Origin: Tenacibaculum larymnensis
Lineage (GTDB): Bacteria; Bacteroidota; Bacteroidia; Flavobacteriales; Flavobacteriaceae
Length of the DNA stretch: 64,000 nt
Assembly: GCF_028829235.1 (NCBI RefSeq)
Contig: NZ_JAIWJY010000004.1
Span: forward strand, 186,001 to 250,000
Direction of reading: 5' to 3'
Shown: piece by piece, positions 8,357 through 17,641 of the stretch
Position numbering within the stretch: the stretch's first letter is position 1
Layout: each line of letters starts with the position of its first letter
Notes under the pieces: generated by a model
Seen by the model: only the letters and a program-made list of their open reading frames with translations
The model's database searches: none
What the model was told of the DNA's origin: nothing
Made by a program: the position numbers and the translations under genes

Positions 8357-8960
8357 AAACATCATTTTTGATTTTGGTGATGTATTCATCAATTTAGACA
8401 AAGAAGCAACATATAAAGAACTTGCAAAATTAGGAGTTACAGAAATCTCAGAAGATATGATGCAACAATATTATCAATATGAAATGGGATTGATTTCTAC
8501 TGATGAATTTGTATCATTTTTTCATGATAAATTTAATATTTCAAAAGAAGATTTGGTTCGTTCTTGGAATGCTATTTTATTAGATTTCCCCAAGCATCGA
8601 CTGAGTTTTATAAAAGAATTAGCGGCTAGAAATCAGTACAGGTTATTTTTACTAAGTAACACCAACGATTTACATATTTCTTGGATTCAAAATGATTGGG
8701 GCGAGGAGTTATATAATGAGTTTAAAGATTGTTTTGAACAGTTTTATTTATCGCATGAAGTCAATTTTAGAAAACCAAATACAAACATTTTTGAGTTTGT
8801 GCTTCAAGAAAACGGGTTACAAGCTTCTGAAACCTTTTTTATAGATGATACCAAAGAGAATACTGATACAGCAGAACAATTAGGTATTCAGGTATGGAAT
8901 AATTGTCCCAAAACAGAAGATGTAGTTGATTTACTAAAACGAAAAGAGTTTACAGTGTGA
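8349..8960 (+). CDS. HAD-superfamily hydrolase (YihX-like)
   Basis: A 203-residue HAD subfamily I phosphatase. Motif I is IIFDFGDV with nucleophile D8; the +2 position is Gly rather than Asp, as in YihX-like sugar-phosphate phosphatases. Motif II is LLSNTN, the motif III lysine lies in the RKPN stretch and motif IV is FIDDTKENT. A helical cap follows motif I. Overlap with ribD raises the possibility that it removes a phosphate in riboflavin synthesis (a step done by HAD enzymes in other bacteria), but that is only an inference from position. Confidence 0.85.
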   Translation: MIKNIIFDFGDVFINLDKEATYKELAKLGVTEISEDMMQQYYQYEMGLISTDEFVSFFHDKFNISKEDLVRSWNAILLDFPKHRLSFIKELAARNQYRLFLLSNTNDLHISWIQNDWGEELYNEFKDCFEQFYLSHEVNFRKPNTNIFEFVLQENGLQASETFFIDDTKENTDTAEQLGIQVWNNCPKTEDVVDLLKRKEFTV

Positions 8961-9820
8961 TTTACTTAATTTTTAGCATTCTTATTTCAAGTTTACTGTT
9001 TGTTATTTTTAAACTTTTTGATGTTTGTAAGGTAAATACATTGCAAGCAATTGTTTTAAACTATGCTGTAGCGTTATCTTTTGGTTTTGTTCATACCGAG
9101 GTTTCTATACCGGTCACTGAAATACCAGGTCAACCTTGGTTTTTAGGGGCTTTTGTTTTAGGTTTTTTATTTATAGCTGTATTTAATATAATGGGAATTA
9201 CTGCTCAAAAAAACGGACTCTCAGTAGCTTCAGTAGCAGGGAAAATGTCGGTAGTAATCCCTGTAGTAATAGGAATCTTTTTATATAATGAGAATATAGG
9301 CTTAGTTAAAGTTGTAGGAATAATTTTAGCATTAATAGCAGTATATTTATCTTCAGCAAAAAGCGATACTTCTCCTGTTAAGTTTAAGAATTTGTTGTTT
9401 CCATTGTTACTTTTTTTAGGTTCTGGAAGTATTGATACATTATTAAAATATACGGAAACTACGTATGTTCCTAAAGAAGCCGTACCAATGTTTTTATCAA
9501 CGATTTTTGGATGCGCTTTGTTTTTTGGTTTTTTCTTCCTGGTCGCTCAATTACTAAGTAAAAAAGGGGGCTTTGAATGGAAAACAGTACTTGGAGGTAT
9601 TGCTTTAGGAGTTCCTAATTATTATTCCATGGAATTTCTGTTAAAAGCTTTACAAACAAAAGGACTTGAAAGTTCTACAGTTTTTACCATAAATAATGTA
9701 TCTATAGTGATTCTAACCACGGTATTTGCTCTTACATTTTTTAAAGAAAAATTGATCAAAAAGAATTGGATTGGTATTGGGCTTGCCATAATTAGTATTT
9801 TATTAGTAGTTTCGGCGTAA
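8957..9820 (+). CDS. EamA/DMT-family transporter
   Basis: A 287-residue membrane protein with about ten hydrophobic segments in two repeats, the layout of the drug/metabolite transporter (EamA) family. The start is a GTG at 8957 that overlaps the HAD stop codon (GTGA). The second half ends with the usual FFKEKLIKKNWIGIGLAIISI pattern. The substrate is unknown; the ribD neighbourhood makes a flavin precursor or a metabolite conceivable, without direct support. Confidence 0.85.
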   Translation: MIYLIFSILISSLLFVIFKLFDVCKVNTLQAIVLNYAVALSFGFVHTEVSIPVTEIPGQPWFLGAFVLGFLFIAVFNIMGITAQKNGLSVASVAGKMSVVIPVVIGIFLYNENIGLVKVVGIILALIAVYLSSAKSDTSPVKFKNLLFPLLLFLGSGSIDTLLKYTETTYVPKEAVPMFLSTIFGCALFFGFFFLVAQLLSKKGGFEWKTVLGGIALGVPNYYSMEFLLKALQTKGLESSTVFTINNVSIVILTTVFALTFFKEKLIKKNWIGIGLAIISILLVVSA

Positions 9821-10437
9821 TGAATGAAGAGATAAAAGACACTTACAAAACGATTACAAAACCTTCTGAAGAAACCTTATTCAAAGACCGAAACAGTAAG
9901 TTTTTCGGGTATGCTTTTCCTGTTTTTTCTGAAGAGGATATTAAAGAACGATTAGAAGAACTTCGAAAACAACATCATACAGCACGTCATCATTGCTATG
10001 CATGGCAATTAGGAACTGAGAAAATCCGCTTTCGTGCTAATGATGATGGTGAACCAAGTAACTCAGCTGGTCAGCCAATTTATGGACAAATACAATCTTT
10101 TGATGTAACCAATGTTTTAATTGTTTCGGTACGTTATTTTGGTGGGACTAAACTTGGAGTAGGAGGATTGATTAATGCTTATCGGACTTCCGCTCAACTT
10201 GCTTTAGAAGCTTCTGAAATTGTTGAGAAAACCATAGATATTCATTACAAGTTAAAGTTTGGATACGATATGATGAATAAAGTGCAACGTATTGTTAAAG
10301 AACGAAACCTGGATATTATCAATCAAAAATTAGAATTAGACTGCGAATACACCATTTCCGTACGTAAAAAAGAAGTCGAAAGCGTTTTTGAAGTTTTTGA
10401 CAACCTGTTTAAAGTGGAGATTAAGGAGGTAGAGTAG
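9820..10437 (+). CDS. YigZ/IMPACT family protein
   Basis: A 205-residue member of the YigZ (UPF0029/IMPACT) family: the NSKFFGYAFPV start, ARHHCYAWQLG, the DDGEPSNSAGQPI signature, and VRYFGGTKLGVGGL. A C-terminal ferredoxin-like domain (about 135-205) completes the normal length. IMPACT relatives influence translation control in eukaryotes; the bacterial role is not settled. The ATG overlaps the last base of the preceding TAA, so it is translationally coupled to the transporter. Confidence 0.9.
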   Translation: MNEEIKDTYKTITKPSEETLFKDRNSKFFGYAFPVFSEEDIKERLEELRKQHHTARHHCYAWQLGTEKIRFRANDDGEPSNSAGQPIYGQIQSFDVTNVLIVSVRYFGGTKLGVGGLINAYRTSAQLALEASEIVEKTIDIHYKLKFGYDMMNKVQRIVKERNLDIINQKLELDCEYTISVRKKEVESVFEVFDNLFKVEIKEVE

Positions 10438-10552
10438 CTTTTAGATGAAAGGTTTTCAGTATATATCATTAATTTATGGCTAAGACTTAATAAAATTATT
10501 TTTAATAAATTGAAATAGTTTATTTTAGCCCTGTATTAATTATTAAAAAAAC

Positions 10553-10915
10553 ATGAAAATGAAAAACCTAACCTTCATTGTATGCCTATTCATTTCTTTT
10601 CAACTTTTTTCGCAAGCACAAGCTGAAGTAACAAAAGAAAATATTTGTAAGGGAGCAGCAATTAGTGTTGTAGCCAATGTGAAACCTTTTATAGATAATG
10701 GCTTTTCTAAATCTGAAATTATAGAAATGGGGAAGGAGCTTGTAAAAGATGTTATTAAAGATTCACCTACTAAAGCTTATGATTTATTAAAAGCTAAAAA
10801 ATCAAAAAGTGAAGTAATTGACATACTTTACAACGATTTTATGAAGTTGGATGAAAAAGTTGTACTAAAATTTTTATTAAAACCCGATGTAGATGAGGAA
10901 GAGGATGACTATTAA
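10553..10915 (+). CDS. secreted protein of unknown function
   Basis: A 120-residue protein with a clear Sec signal peptide (MKMKNL, a hydrophobic core, cleavage near SQAQA about residue 24). The mature part is helical and lysine-rich, and ends with an acidic DEEEDDY tail. I do not recognise a family. It stands alone, with about 115 bases on the 5' side and 200 bases on the 3' side. Consistent codon use and the signal peptide make it a real gene. Confidence 0.7.
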   Translation: MKMKNLTFIVCLFISFQLFSQAQAEVTKENICKGAAISVVANVKPFIDNGFSKSEIIEMGKELVKDVIKDSPTKAYDLLKAKKSKSEVIDILYNDFMKLDEKVVLKFLLKPDVDEEEDDY

Positions 10916-11111
10916 TATATTCAATATTCAGTAAAAAGAACAAAAGTGCAGCTGTCAGTTGTAGTGTTTTTTATAAGGTGTTTAAAATCAATTCTTTAAA
11001 AAACATATAGTGTGTCTTTTTACTGTCATGTTCTTGTCGTATTCCTTTCTGGTTACTGTCAACACTAATATATTTTTGAACCTTACTTTTGTCTAAAAAA
11101 AATCATTAGTA

Positions 11112-11576
11112 ATGAATTCAAACACAATGAATTTAAGAGATATTAAAAAAATGAGAGTAGCTCGTCATTGGTCTCAAGAACAATTAGCGGAAATGAGTGG
11201 GTTAAGTATCCGAACTATTCAAAGAATAGAAAGTGGAGAAAATGCGGGGTTAGAATCGTTAAAATCTTTAGCAGCTGTTTTTGAAACAAATATTGAAAGT
11301 TCAAACAAGAAAGAAGCATTAGATCAGATTAGAAAAGAAGAAGCTTATATTCTAAAGTTACAAGGTTTTTATAAACTTTTAGCCATAGCTTTATTCAGTA
11401 TTTTTATACCAATAATACTTGCATTTAATGATGCTTTTTTCTGGGGAATTACTTTATGGGTTTTGCTGGGGTGGCTTGTAATAATTGTCATCTATTCTCT
11501 TAATAATTTTGAGTTTTTTGGAGATGAGTGGAGAAGGAAAAAGATTAAAAAGAAATTTGAAAATAAAAAAAAGTAA
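11112..11576 (+). CDS. XRE-type HTH regulator with 2TM domain
   Basis: A 154-residue protein with a Cro/C1-type HTH (about 8-65: WSQEQLAEMSGLSIRTIQRIE) joined to a two-helix membrane domain (about 82-128) and a basic tail. Such HTH-2TM proteins are common in flavobacteria and are thought to be membrane-tethered transcription regulators. Promoter and target are unknown; the flanking genes are unrelated. The ATG at 11112 and one five codons later (11127) are both possible. Confidence 0.82.
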   Translation: MNSNTMNLRDIKKMRVARHWSQEQLAEMSGLSIRTIQRIESGENAGLESLKSLAAVFETNIESSNKKEALDQIRKEEAYILKLQGFYKLLAIALFSIFIPIILAFNDAFFWGITLWVLLGWLVIIVIYSLNNFEFFGDEWRRKKIKKKFENKKK

Positions 11577-11896
11577 AAGTTACCTAAATAATGAAGCATA
11601 AGTAATGATGGTTAGCCGATTAGTTTGCTTCGTTTTACAATTACTACAATAAATAAGTATCTAAGAAGGTTCAGGAAGAAGTATACTGTACATATCGTTG
11701 TAATTAAACCTCTTTATAACATCCTGAAAACCAAAATATTTTAGGTTACTTCAAGAATTATTCGTAAATTTGCACGCCTTTTTACGAGTACAGATTTAAA
11801 AAGGGTAGAAAATAACATTTATTAAGTTTAATTTCTCTTGGCGTTAATATCGTTAAAAATCTGGTTAACAAAAAGATACAAATATTTATTTCAGAC
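11577..11896 (+). promoter_or_regulatory. rpsA upstream region with promoter
   Basis: These 320 bases hold no gene. A perfect Bacteroidota -7 box TAAATTTG lies at 11765-11772, with a weak TTTTAG box about 21 bases upstream. Transcription from about 11779 would give a 5' leader of roughly 115 bases before rpsA. Such a long leader could carry autoregulation by S1, but no clear structure was recognised. Confidence 0.55.
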
Positions 11897-13666
11897 ATGT
11901 CTGAAGAAACAAAAAAAACAGCAGAAGCTGTAAATCCAGCAGAATTTTTAGCAACCTTTAACTGGCACAAATACGAAGAAGGTATTGATGAAGTTGATGA
12001 GTCTAAATTAAAAGAATTTGAAAAAGCCTTAGAAGGTACTGTAGGGTTCGTAAACGAGCGCGATGTTATCGAAGGTGAAGTAGTACGTATTACTGATCGT
12101 GATGCTATTATCGACATTAACTCTAAGTCTGAAGGTGTAATTTCGTTAAACGAATTCCGTTACAACCCAAATTTAGCTGTTGGAGACAAAGTAGAAGTAT
12201 TAGTTGACAAAAGAGAAGACTCTTCAGGTCAATTAGTATTATCTCACAAAAAAGCACGTGTAATCAAAGCTTGGGATCGTGTTAACAACGCACACGAAAC
12301 TGGTGAAATCGTTAACGGTTTTGTTAAGTGTAGAACTCGTGGAGGTATGATCGTTGATGTATTTGGTATTGAAGCATTCTTACCAGGTTCTCAAATTGAT
12401 GTTAAGCCTATCCGTGACTACGATCAATATGTAGAAAAAACTATGGAATTCAAAGTTGTGAAAATCAACCACGAATTTAAGAACGTAGTAGTATCTCACA
12501 AAGCGTTAATCGAAGCTGATTTAGAAGATCAAAAACGTGAAATTATCGGTCAATTAGAAAAAGGACAAGTATTAGAAGGTGTTGTTAAAAACATTACTTC
12601 TTATGGTGTATTTGTTGACTTAGGAGGTGTTGACGGATTAATTCACATTACTGATTTATCTTGGTCTCGTATCAACCACCCGAACGAAGTTGTTGAATTA
12701 GATCAAAAATTAAACGTTGTAATCTTAGACTTTGATGATAACAAGTCAAGAATTCAATTAGGATTAAAACAATTATCTGCTCACCCATGGGAAGCTTTAA
12801 ATGCTGATTTAAAAGTTGGTGATAAAGTAAAAGGTAAAGTAGTTGTTTTAGCTGATTATGGTGCATTTGTAGAGGTTGAAGAAGGAGTAGAAGGATTAAT
12901 CCACGTATCTGAAATGTCATGGTCAACTCACTTACGTTCTGCACAAGATTTCGTAAAAGTTGGTGATGAAGTAGAAGCTCAAATCTTAACATTAGACCGC
13001 GAAGAGCGTAAAATGTCTTTAGGTATGAAGCAATTACACCCAGATCCATGGACTGATATTACTACTAAATACCCAGTAGGTTCTAAACACACTGGTACTG
13101 TACGTAACTACACTAACTTTGGTGTATTCGTAGAGTTAGAAGAAGGTATTGACGGATTAGTATATATCTCTGATTTATCTTGGACTAAGAAAATTAAGCA
13201 CCCATCAGATTTTGTAACTGTTGGTGATCAATTAGAAGTTCAAGTATTAGAATTAGACGTAGAGAACCGTAAATTAAACTTAGGTCACAAGCAAACTCAA
13301 GATAACCCTTGGGATGCTCATGAATCTACTTATACAATCGGATCTATCCACGAAGGTACTATTAAAGAGAAAAATGATAAAGGTGCAACTGTAGTATTTG
13401 CTGATGGTGTTGAAGCTTTCGCTCCAACTCGTTTCTTAGAAAAAGAAGACGGAGGTAAATTAGCTAAAGGTGACGAAACTAAGTTCCAAGTAACTGAGTT
13501 TAGTAAAGAGTACCGTAGAATTGTTGTTTCTCATACTTCTATCTTTAGAGAAGAAGAACAAAAGAACATTAAAGCTGCTGCTGCTAAGGCTCAAGAAGTA
13601 GAAAAAACTACTTTAGGAGATATCGGTGGATTAGCTGAATTAAAGAAGAAAATGGAAGGAAAATAA
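11897..13666 (+). CDS. rpsA: 30S ribosomal protein S1
   Basis: S1 helps to unfold and bind mRNA on the 30S subunit. The 589-residue product has a flavobacterial N-terminal extension (about 1-50) and six S1 RNA-binding domains. The four central repeats carry the YGVFVDLGGVDGLIHITDLSW type motif, for example near residues 236, 321 and 408. The codon use is notably regular and C-ended for Asn/Asp/His, as expected for a highly expressed gene. An antisense open frame at 12672-13049 is a by-product of this codon bias. A strong terminator follows. Confidence 0.97.
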   Translation: MSEETKKTAEAVNPAEFLATFNWHKYEEGIDEVDESKLKEFEKALEGTVGFVNERDVIEGEVVRITDRDAIIDINSKSEGVISLNEFRYNPNLAVGDKVEVLVDKREDSSGQLVLSHKKARVIKAWDRVNNAHETGEIVNGFVKCRTRGGMIVDVFGIEAFLPGSQIDVKPIRDYDQYVEKTMEFKVVKINHEFKNVVVSHKALIEADLEDQKREIIGQLEKGQVLEGVVKNITSYGVFVDLGGVDGLIHITDLSWSRINHPNEVVELDQKLNVVILDFDDNKSRIQLGLKQLSAHPWEALNADLKVGDKVKGKVVVLADYGAFVEVEEGVEGLIHVSEMSWSTHLRSAQDFVKVGDEVEAQILTLDREERKMSLGMKQLHPDPWTDITTKYPVGSKHTGTVRNYTNFGVFVELEEGIDGLVYISDLSWTKKIKHPSDFVTVGDQLEVQVLELDVENRKLNLGHKQTQDNPWDAHESTYTIGSIHEGTIKEKNDKGATVVFADGVEAFAPTRFLEKEDGGKLAKGDETKFQVTEFSKEYRRIVVSHTSIFREEEQKNIKAAAAKAQEVEKTTLGDIGGLAELKKKMEGK

Positions 13667-13691
13667 TCCTAACAACTTCTTAAAATTTATA

Positions 13692-13726
13692 AACCGTTAA
13701 GCTGTAAAGCTTAGCGGTTTTTTTTA
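13692..13726 (+). terminator. rpsA intrinsic terminator
   Basis: AACCGTTAAGC and GCTTAGCGGTT pair to form an 11-bp stem (one mismatch) with a six-base loop, followed by eight T residues. It lies 25 bases after the rpsA stop. Confidence 0.85.
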
Positions 13727-13815
13727 GCTTCTTATGTAACAAATGTTACAGTTAAAGCTTTCCCTTTTTAAAGGATACTTTCTTAAATAGCTTTATATTT
13801 GCTCATCAATAAAAA

Positions 13816-15216
13816 ATGAATATGACACTTATTAAATCTATATCAGGTATTAGAGGTACCATAGGCGGAAATACAGGTGATAATTTAACTCCAATTGACG
13901 CTGTAAAATTCGCAGCGGCTTATGGTACATTCATAAAAAATAAAAATTCAGAGAAAGAAAATATAACAATTGTTGTAGGTAGAGATGCTCGTATTTCGGG
14001 TAAAATGATAAGTAACTTAGTAGCAAATACGCTGGTTGGTTTAGGAATTGATGTAATCGATTTAGGTTTGTCAACTACACCAACTGTTGAAGTAGCTGTT
14101 CCATTGGAAAAAGCGGATGGAGGTATTATTTTAACAGCCTCTCATAACCCTAAGCAATGGAATGCACTTAAACTTTTAAATGAAAAAGGAGAATTTTTAA
14201 ATGGTGAAGACGGAGCTGAAATTTTAAAGATTGCTGAAAATGATGCTACTATTGAGTTTGCTGAAGTTGACGATTTAGGCATATACAAGAAAAAGAAAGA
14301 TTATATAAAGAAACATATTAAAGAAGTTTTAAAACTTCGTTTAGTAGATGTAGAAGCCATTAAAAAAGCTAACTTTAAAGTAGTAGTTGATGGTGTTAAC
14401 TCTACAGGAGGAATTGCTATTCCAGCTTTACTTGAAGAGTTAGGTGTAAAATGTGTTGAATTATATTGTGAACCTAACGGACACTTTCCACACAATCCAG
14501 AACCATTAAAAGAACACTTAACCGATATTTCTGAATTAGTAGTAAAAGAAAATGCGGATTTAGGTATTGTAGTTGACCCTGATGTAGATCGTTTAGCGCT
14601 AATATCCGAAGACGGTTCTATGTTTGGAGAAGAATACACTTTAGTAGCTTGTGCAGATTATGTTTTAGGTCAATTAGGAGGAGGTAACACTGTCTCTAAT
14701 CTATCATCTTCAAGAGCCTTACGTGATGTTACTGAAAAGCATGGAGGAACTTATACAGCAAGTGCAGTAGGTGAGGTGAACGTTGTTCAAATGATGAAAG
14801 ATACCAACACGGTAATTGGAGGAGAAGGTAACGGAGGAATTATTTATCCAGAATCTCACTATGGACGTGATTCATTAGTAGGAGTTGCTTTATTTTTATC
14901 ACATTTAGCACATAAAAAAATGTCTTGTAAAGAATTAAGAGATTCATATCCTAGTTATTTTATGAGTAAAAATAAAATCCAGTTAACACCACAAATTGAT
15001 GTTGACAAGATTTTAGAAACTATGGCTAACAACTATAAAAATGAAGATGTAAATACAATTGATGGCGTGAAAATTGATTTTGCTGAAGAATGGATTCATT
15101 TACGCAAATCTAATACTGAACCAATCATTAGAATTTACACAGAAAGCACAAGTCAAGAAAATGCAGATGCTTTGGCCAAAAGATTTATCACTGAAATACA
15201 ACAAATAATACAATAG
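13816..15216 (+). CDS. glmM: phosphoglucosamine mutase GlmM
   Basis: GlmM converts glucosamine-6-phosphate to glucosamine-1-phosphate for UDP-GlcNAc synthesis. The 466-residue protein has the four domains of the alpha-D-phosphohexomutases: the catalytic serine S109 in TASHNP, the metal loop DPDVDRLA, the sugar loop GGEGNGG and the phosphate-binding RKSNTEP near the C-terminus. The SISGIRGT start is typical of flavobacterial GlmM; an ATG two codons downstream would also serve. It is followed five bases later by an outer-membrane-type gene, possibly in one transcript. Confidence 0.9.
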   Translation: MNMTLIKSISGIRGTIGGNTGDNLTPIDAVKFAAAYGTFIKNKNSEKENITIVVGRDARISGKMISNLVANTLVGLGIDVIDLGLSTTPTVEVAVPLEKADGGIILTASHNPKQWNALKLLNEKGEFLNGEDGAEILKIAENDATIEFAEVDDLGIYKKKKDYIKKHIKEVLKLRLVDVEAIKKANFKVVVDGVNSTGGIAIPALLEELGVKCVELYCEPNGHFPHNPEPLKEHLTDISELVVKENADLGIVVDPDVDRLALISEDGSMFGEEYTLVACADYVLGQLGGGNTVSNLSSSRALRDVTEKHGGTYTASAVGEVNVVQMMKDTNTVIGGEGNGGIIYPESHYGRDSLVGVALFLSHLAHKKMSCKELRDSYPSYFMSKNKIQLTPQIDVDKILETMANNYKNEDVNTIDGVKIDFAEEWIHLRKSNTEPIIRIYTESTSQENADALAKRFITEIQQIIQ

Positions 15217-15220
15217 TTCT

Positions 15221-16066
15221 TTGAAATTAAAAATAGTAAGTTTATTAATGCTGATAGTTTCAGCATCAATAATAGCACAGGAGAAAAACGAAGAAATCGT
15301 TCAAAAGAAAAAAGTAACCAACAAAGGAAAATTCTTTGTTTATTGGGGATGGAACTGGGCTAGTTATTCTAATTCAGACATTCGTTTTAAAGGAGCAAAT
15401 TATGATTTTACATTACAAAATGTAAAAGCTCAAGATCGACAAACAAAGTTTTCTTTTAATGACTACTTTAATCCAGGAAGAGTAACTATTCCACAAACAA
15501 ATTATAGAATAGGATATTTCTTTAAAGAAAACTACACCGTTTCTATCGGGGTAGATCACATGAAATATGTAATGATAGCCGATCAAGATGTTAAAATTAA
15601 CGGAAACATCAATATAGGAAATGCTAAATATGACGGAACATATAATAATGAAACAATCAATTTAGCTGCAGATTTTTTACGTTTTGAGCATACTGACGGT
15701 TTAAACTATGTAAATGTTGAAGTAAAACGTTTTGATGATGTGAGTCACTGGTTTGGTTTAAACTTAGAAAACTTACAAATCAATTTAACAGAAGGGGTAG
15801 GAATGGGAATTTTGTATCCAAGAACTAATACAACCTTATTAGGAATGGAACGTCATGACGATTTCCATTTATCAGGATATGGAGCTTCTGTTGCCGGAGG
15901 ATTAAATATTACATTCTTAAAGCACTTTTTTGTACAAGCAGATTTAAAAGGAGGTTATATTTATATGCCAGATGTTAGAACAACTAAAAGTCCTGTAGAT
16001 ACAGCATCACAAAGTTTTTACTTTTTTGAAAATACCATTTTAATAGGAGGTAAATTTAGGCTTTAA
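15221..16066 (+). CDS. secreted outer-membrane beta-barrel-like protein
   Basis: A 281-residue protein with a Sec signal peptide (cleavage near IIAQ, about residue 20). The mature part has many alternating aromatic/glycine strands (YWGWNWASYS, TNYRIGYFF, SGYGASVAGGLNI) and ends with a strand closing in FRL, as expected for an outer-membrane barrel. The start codon is TTG at 15221; the next ATG (15248) would destroy the signal peptide, so TTG is preferred. No function recognised; it sits directly behind glmM. Confidence 0.7.
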   Translation: MKLKIVSLLMLIVSASIIAQEKNEEIVQKKKVTNKGKFFVYWGWNWASYSNSDIRFKGANYDFTLQNVKAQDRQTKFSFNDYFNPGRVTIPQTNYRIGYFFKENYTVSIGVDHMKYVMIADQDVKINGNINIGNAKYDGTYNNETINLAADFLRFEHTDGLNYVNVEVKRFDDVSHWFGLNLENLQINLTEGVGMGILYPRTNTTLLGMERHDDFHLSGYGASVAGGLNITFLKHFFVQADLKGGYIYMPDVRTTKSPVDTASQSFYFFENTILIGGKFRL

Positions 16067-16168
16067 TAACAAAGTGTTATAAATACGTTAATATTATAAC
16101 TATTTTAGGCTAACTAGTAGTATACTGCTAATTTTACGCAACATAACAAACAACTAGAGATTTCAATT

Positions 16169-17635
16169 ATGGATTTAGAACAGTATTTTGATAAGTTTAG
16201 AAAAAATATTGTAGGTATAGATCAGACTTTTCAAACACCTTATGGTGAAAAGAAAATGATTTATACAGATTGGACTGCAAGTGGAAGGTTATATCGACCT
16301 ATAGAAGAACAACTTTTAAATAAATTTGGACCATTCGTAGCTAATACTCATACAGAAACTTCAACTTCAGGGGCAGCTATGACTTTAGCGTATCATGAAG
16401 CACGAAATATCATCAAACGTCACGTAAACGCATCTTCTAATGATGTTTTAATTACGGAAGGATCTGGTATGACGGGAGTTGTTAATAAGTTTCAGCGTAT
16501 TTTAGGATTAAAAATAAATGAAAATTTAAAGGAAAACACACAAGTTCCAGATGAAAAACGACCTATCGTTTTTGTAAGTCATATGGAGCATCACTCAAAC
16601 CAAACTTCTTGGATTGAAACTATAGCAGATGTAGAAGTTGTTCCTTGTAATAATGAAGGTTTAGTATGCTTAGATAAGTTTGAAGAAACCATAAAAAAAT
16701 ACTTAGATAGACCAATAAAAATAGCTTCAATAGTAGCAGGATCTAATGTAACAGGAATAAAAACAGATTATCATAAAGTTGCTTCTTTAATTCATAGTTA
16801 CGGTGGCTTATGTTTTGTTGATTTTGCTTGTTCAGCACCGTATGTTGATATTGATATGCACCCAGAAAATGAAGATGAGTATTTAGACGCAATTTTCTTT
16901 TCTCCACATAAATTTTTAGGAGGTCCAGGAAGCTCTGGAGTACTGATTTTTAATAAAAAACTGTACAAGAATATGGTTCCTGATAATCCAGGAGGAGGTA
17001 CAGTTAGCTATACAAATCCTTGGGGGCAACATGATTATTTTGATGATGTAGAAACGCGTGAAGATGGTGGTACACCAGCTTTTTTGCAAACTATTAAAAT
17101 AGCTTTATGCATTAAGGTAAAAGACCAAATGGGAACAGACAAAATAAAGGAGCGTGAAGATGAAATTAACCCAGTTATCTTTAATTGTTTAGAAAACTTA
17201 GAAGGAGTTAAAATATTAGCCCCTGATCATAAAGATCGTTTGAGTATTTTTTCTTTTTATTTTGAAAAATATCACTTCAACTTAGTTGTAAAGTTATTAA
17301 ATGATCGTTTTGGTATTCAAACAAGAGGAGGCTGTTCATGCGCTGGAACCTATGGTCATTTCCTATTAAATGTAGATCAAATAAGATCTAACGAAATTAA
17401 AGGACAAATATTAGAAGGTTGTAATACAGAAAAACCAGGTTGGGTACGTTTATCAGTGCACCCAACAATAACAAATGAAGAAGTACAGTTTATTTGTGAA
17501 TCATTACAAACATTAGCAGATAATATAGAAGAATGGTCAAAAGATTACAAATATGATACTGCTAAAAACGATTATGTACACAAAACTGTAGAACCTGTTG
17601 AAAAACAATTGGTAGCAGATTGGTTTTCGTTATAA
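16169..17635 (+). CDS. class V aminotransferase (cysteine-desulfurase-like)
   Basis: A 488-residue PLP enzyme of the class V fold. The PLP lysine is K248 in SPHKFLGG, preceded by a VDFACSAPY aspartate strand; a RGGCSC motif (Cys389, Cys391) is in the place of the persulfide loop of cysteine desulfurases. The HMEHHSN and ASNVTG motifs are typical. It is longer than IscS/SufS and belongs to a group of unassigned class V enzymes, so the substrate should be left open. It is the first gene of a probable operon with the M14 peptidase six bases downstream. Confidence 0.85.
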   Translation: MDLEQYFDKFRKNIVGIDQTFQTPYGEKKMIYTDWTASGRLYRPIEEQLLNKFGPFVANTHTETSTSGAAMTLAYHEARNIIKRHVNASSNDVLITEGSGMTGVVNKFQRILGLKINENLKENTQVPDEKRPIVFVSHMEHHSNQTSWIETIADVEVVPCNNEGLVCLDKFEETIKKYLDRPIKIASIVAGSNVTGIKTDYHKVASLIHSYGGLCFVDFACSAPYVDIDMHPENEDEYLDAIFFSPHKFLGGPGSSGVLIFNKKLYKNMVPDNPGGGTVSYTNPWGQHDYFDDVETREDGGTPAFLQTIKIALCIKVKDQMGTDKIKEREDEINPVIFNCLENLEGVKILAPDHKDRLSIFSFYFEKYHFNLVVKLLNDRFGIQTRGGCSCAGTYGHFLLNVDQIRSNEIKGQILEGCNTEKPGWVRLSVHPTITNEEVQFICESLQTLADNIEEWSKDYKYDTAKNDYVHKTVEPVEKQLVADWFSL

Positions 17636-17641
17636 TATGAT

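Noticed and set aside
12672..13049. 125-codon open frame antisense to rpsA
   Set aside because: It lies wholly inside the S1 repeats, is leucine-rich without domains, and follows from the strong codon bias of rpsA.
16169..17635. Cysteine desulfurase SufS for the class V enzyme
   Set aside because: The protein is about 80 residues longer than SufS, has no suf genes next to it, and has two Cys (RGGCSC) with different surroundings; only the fold is safe.
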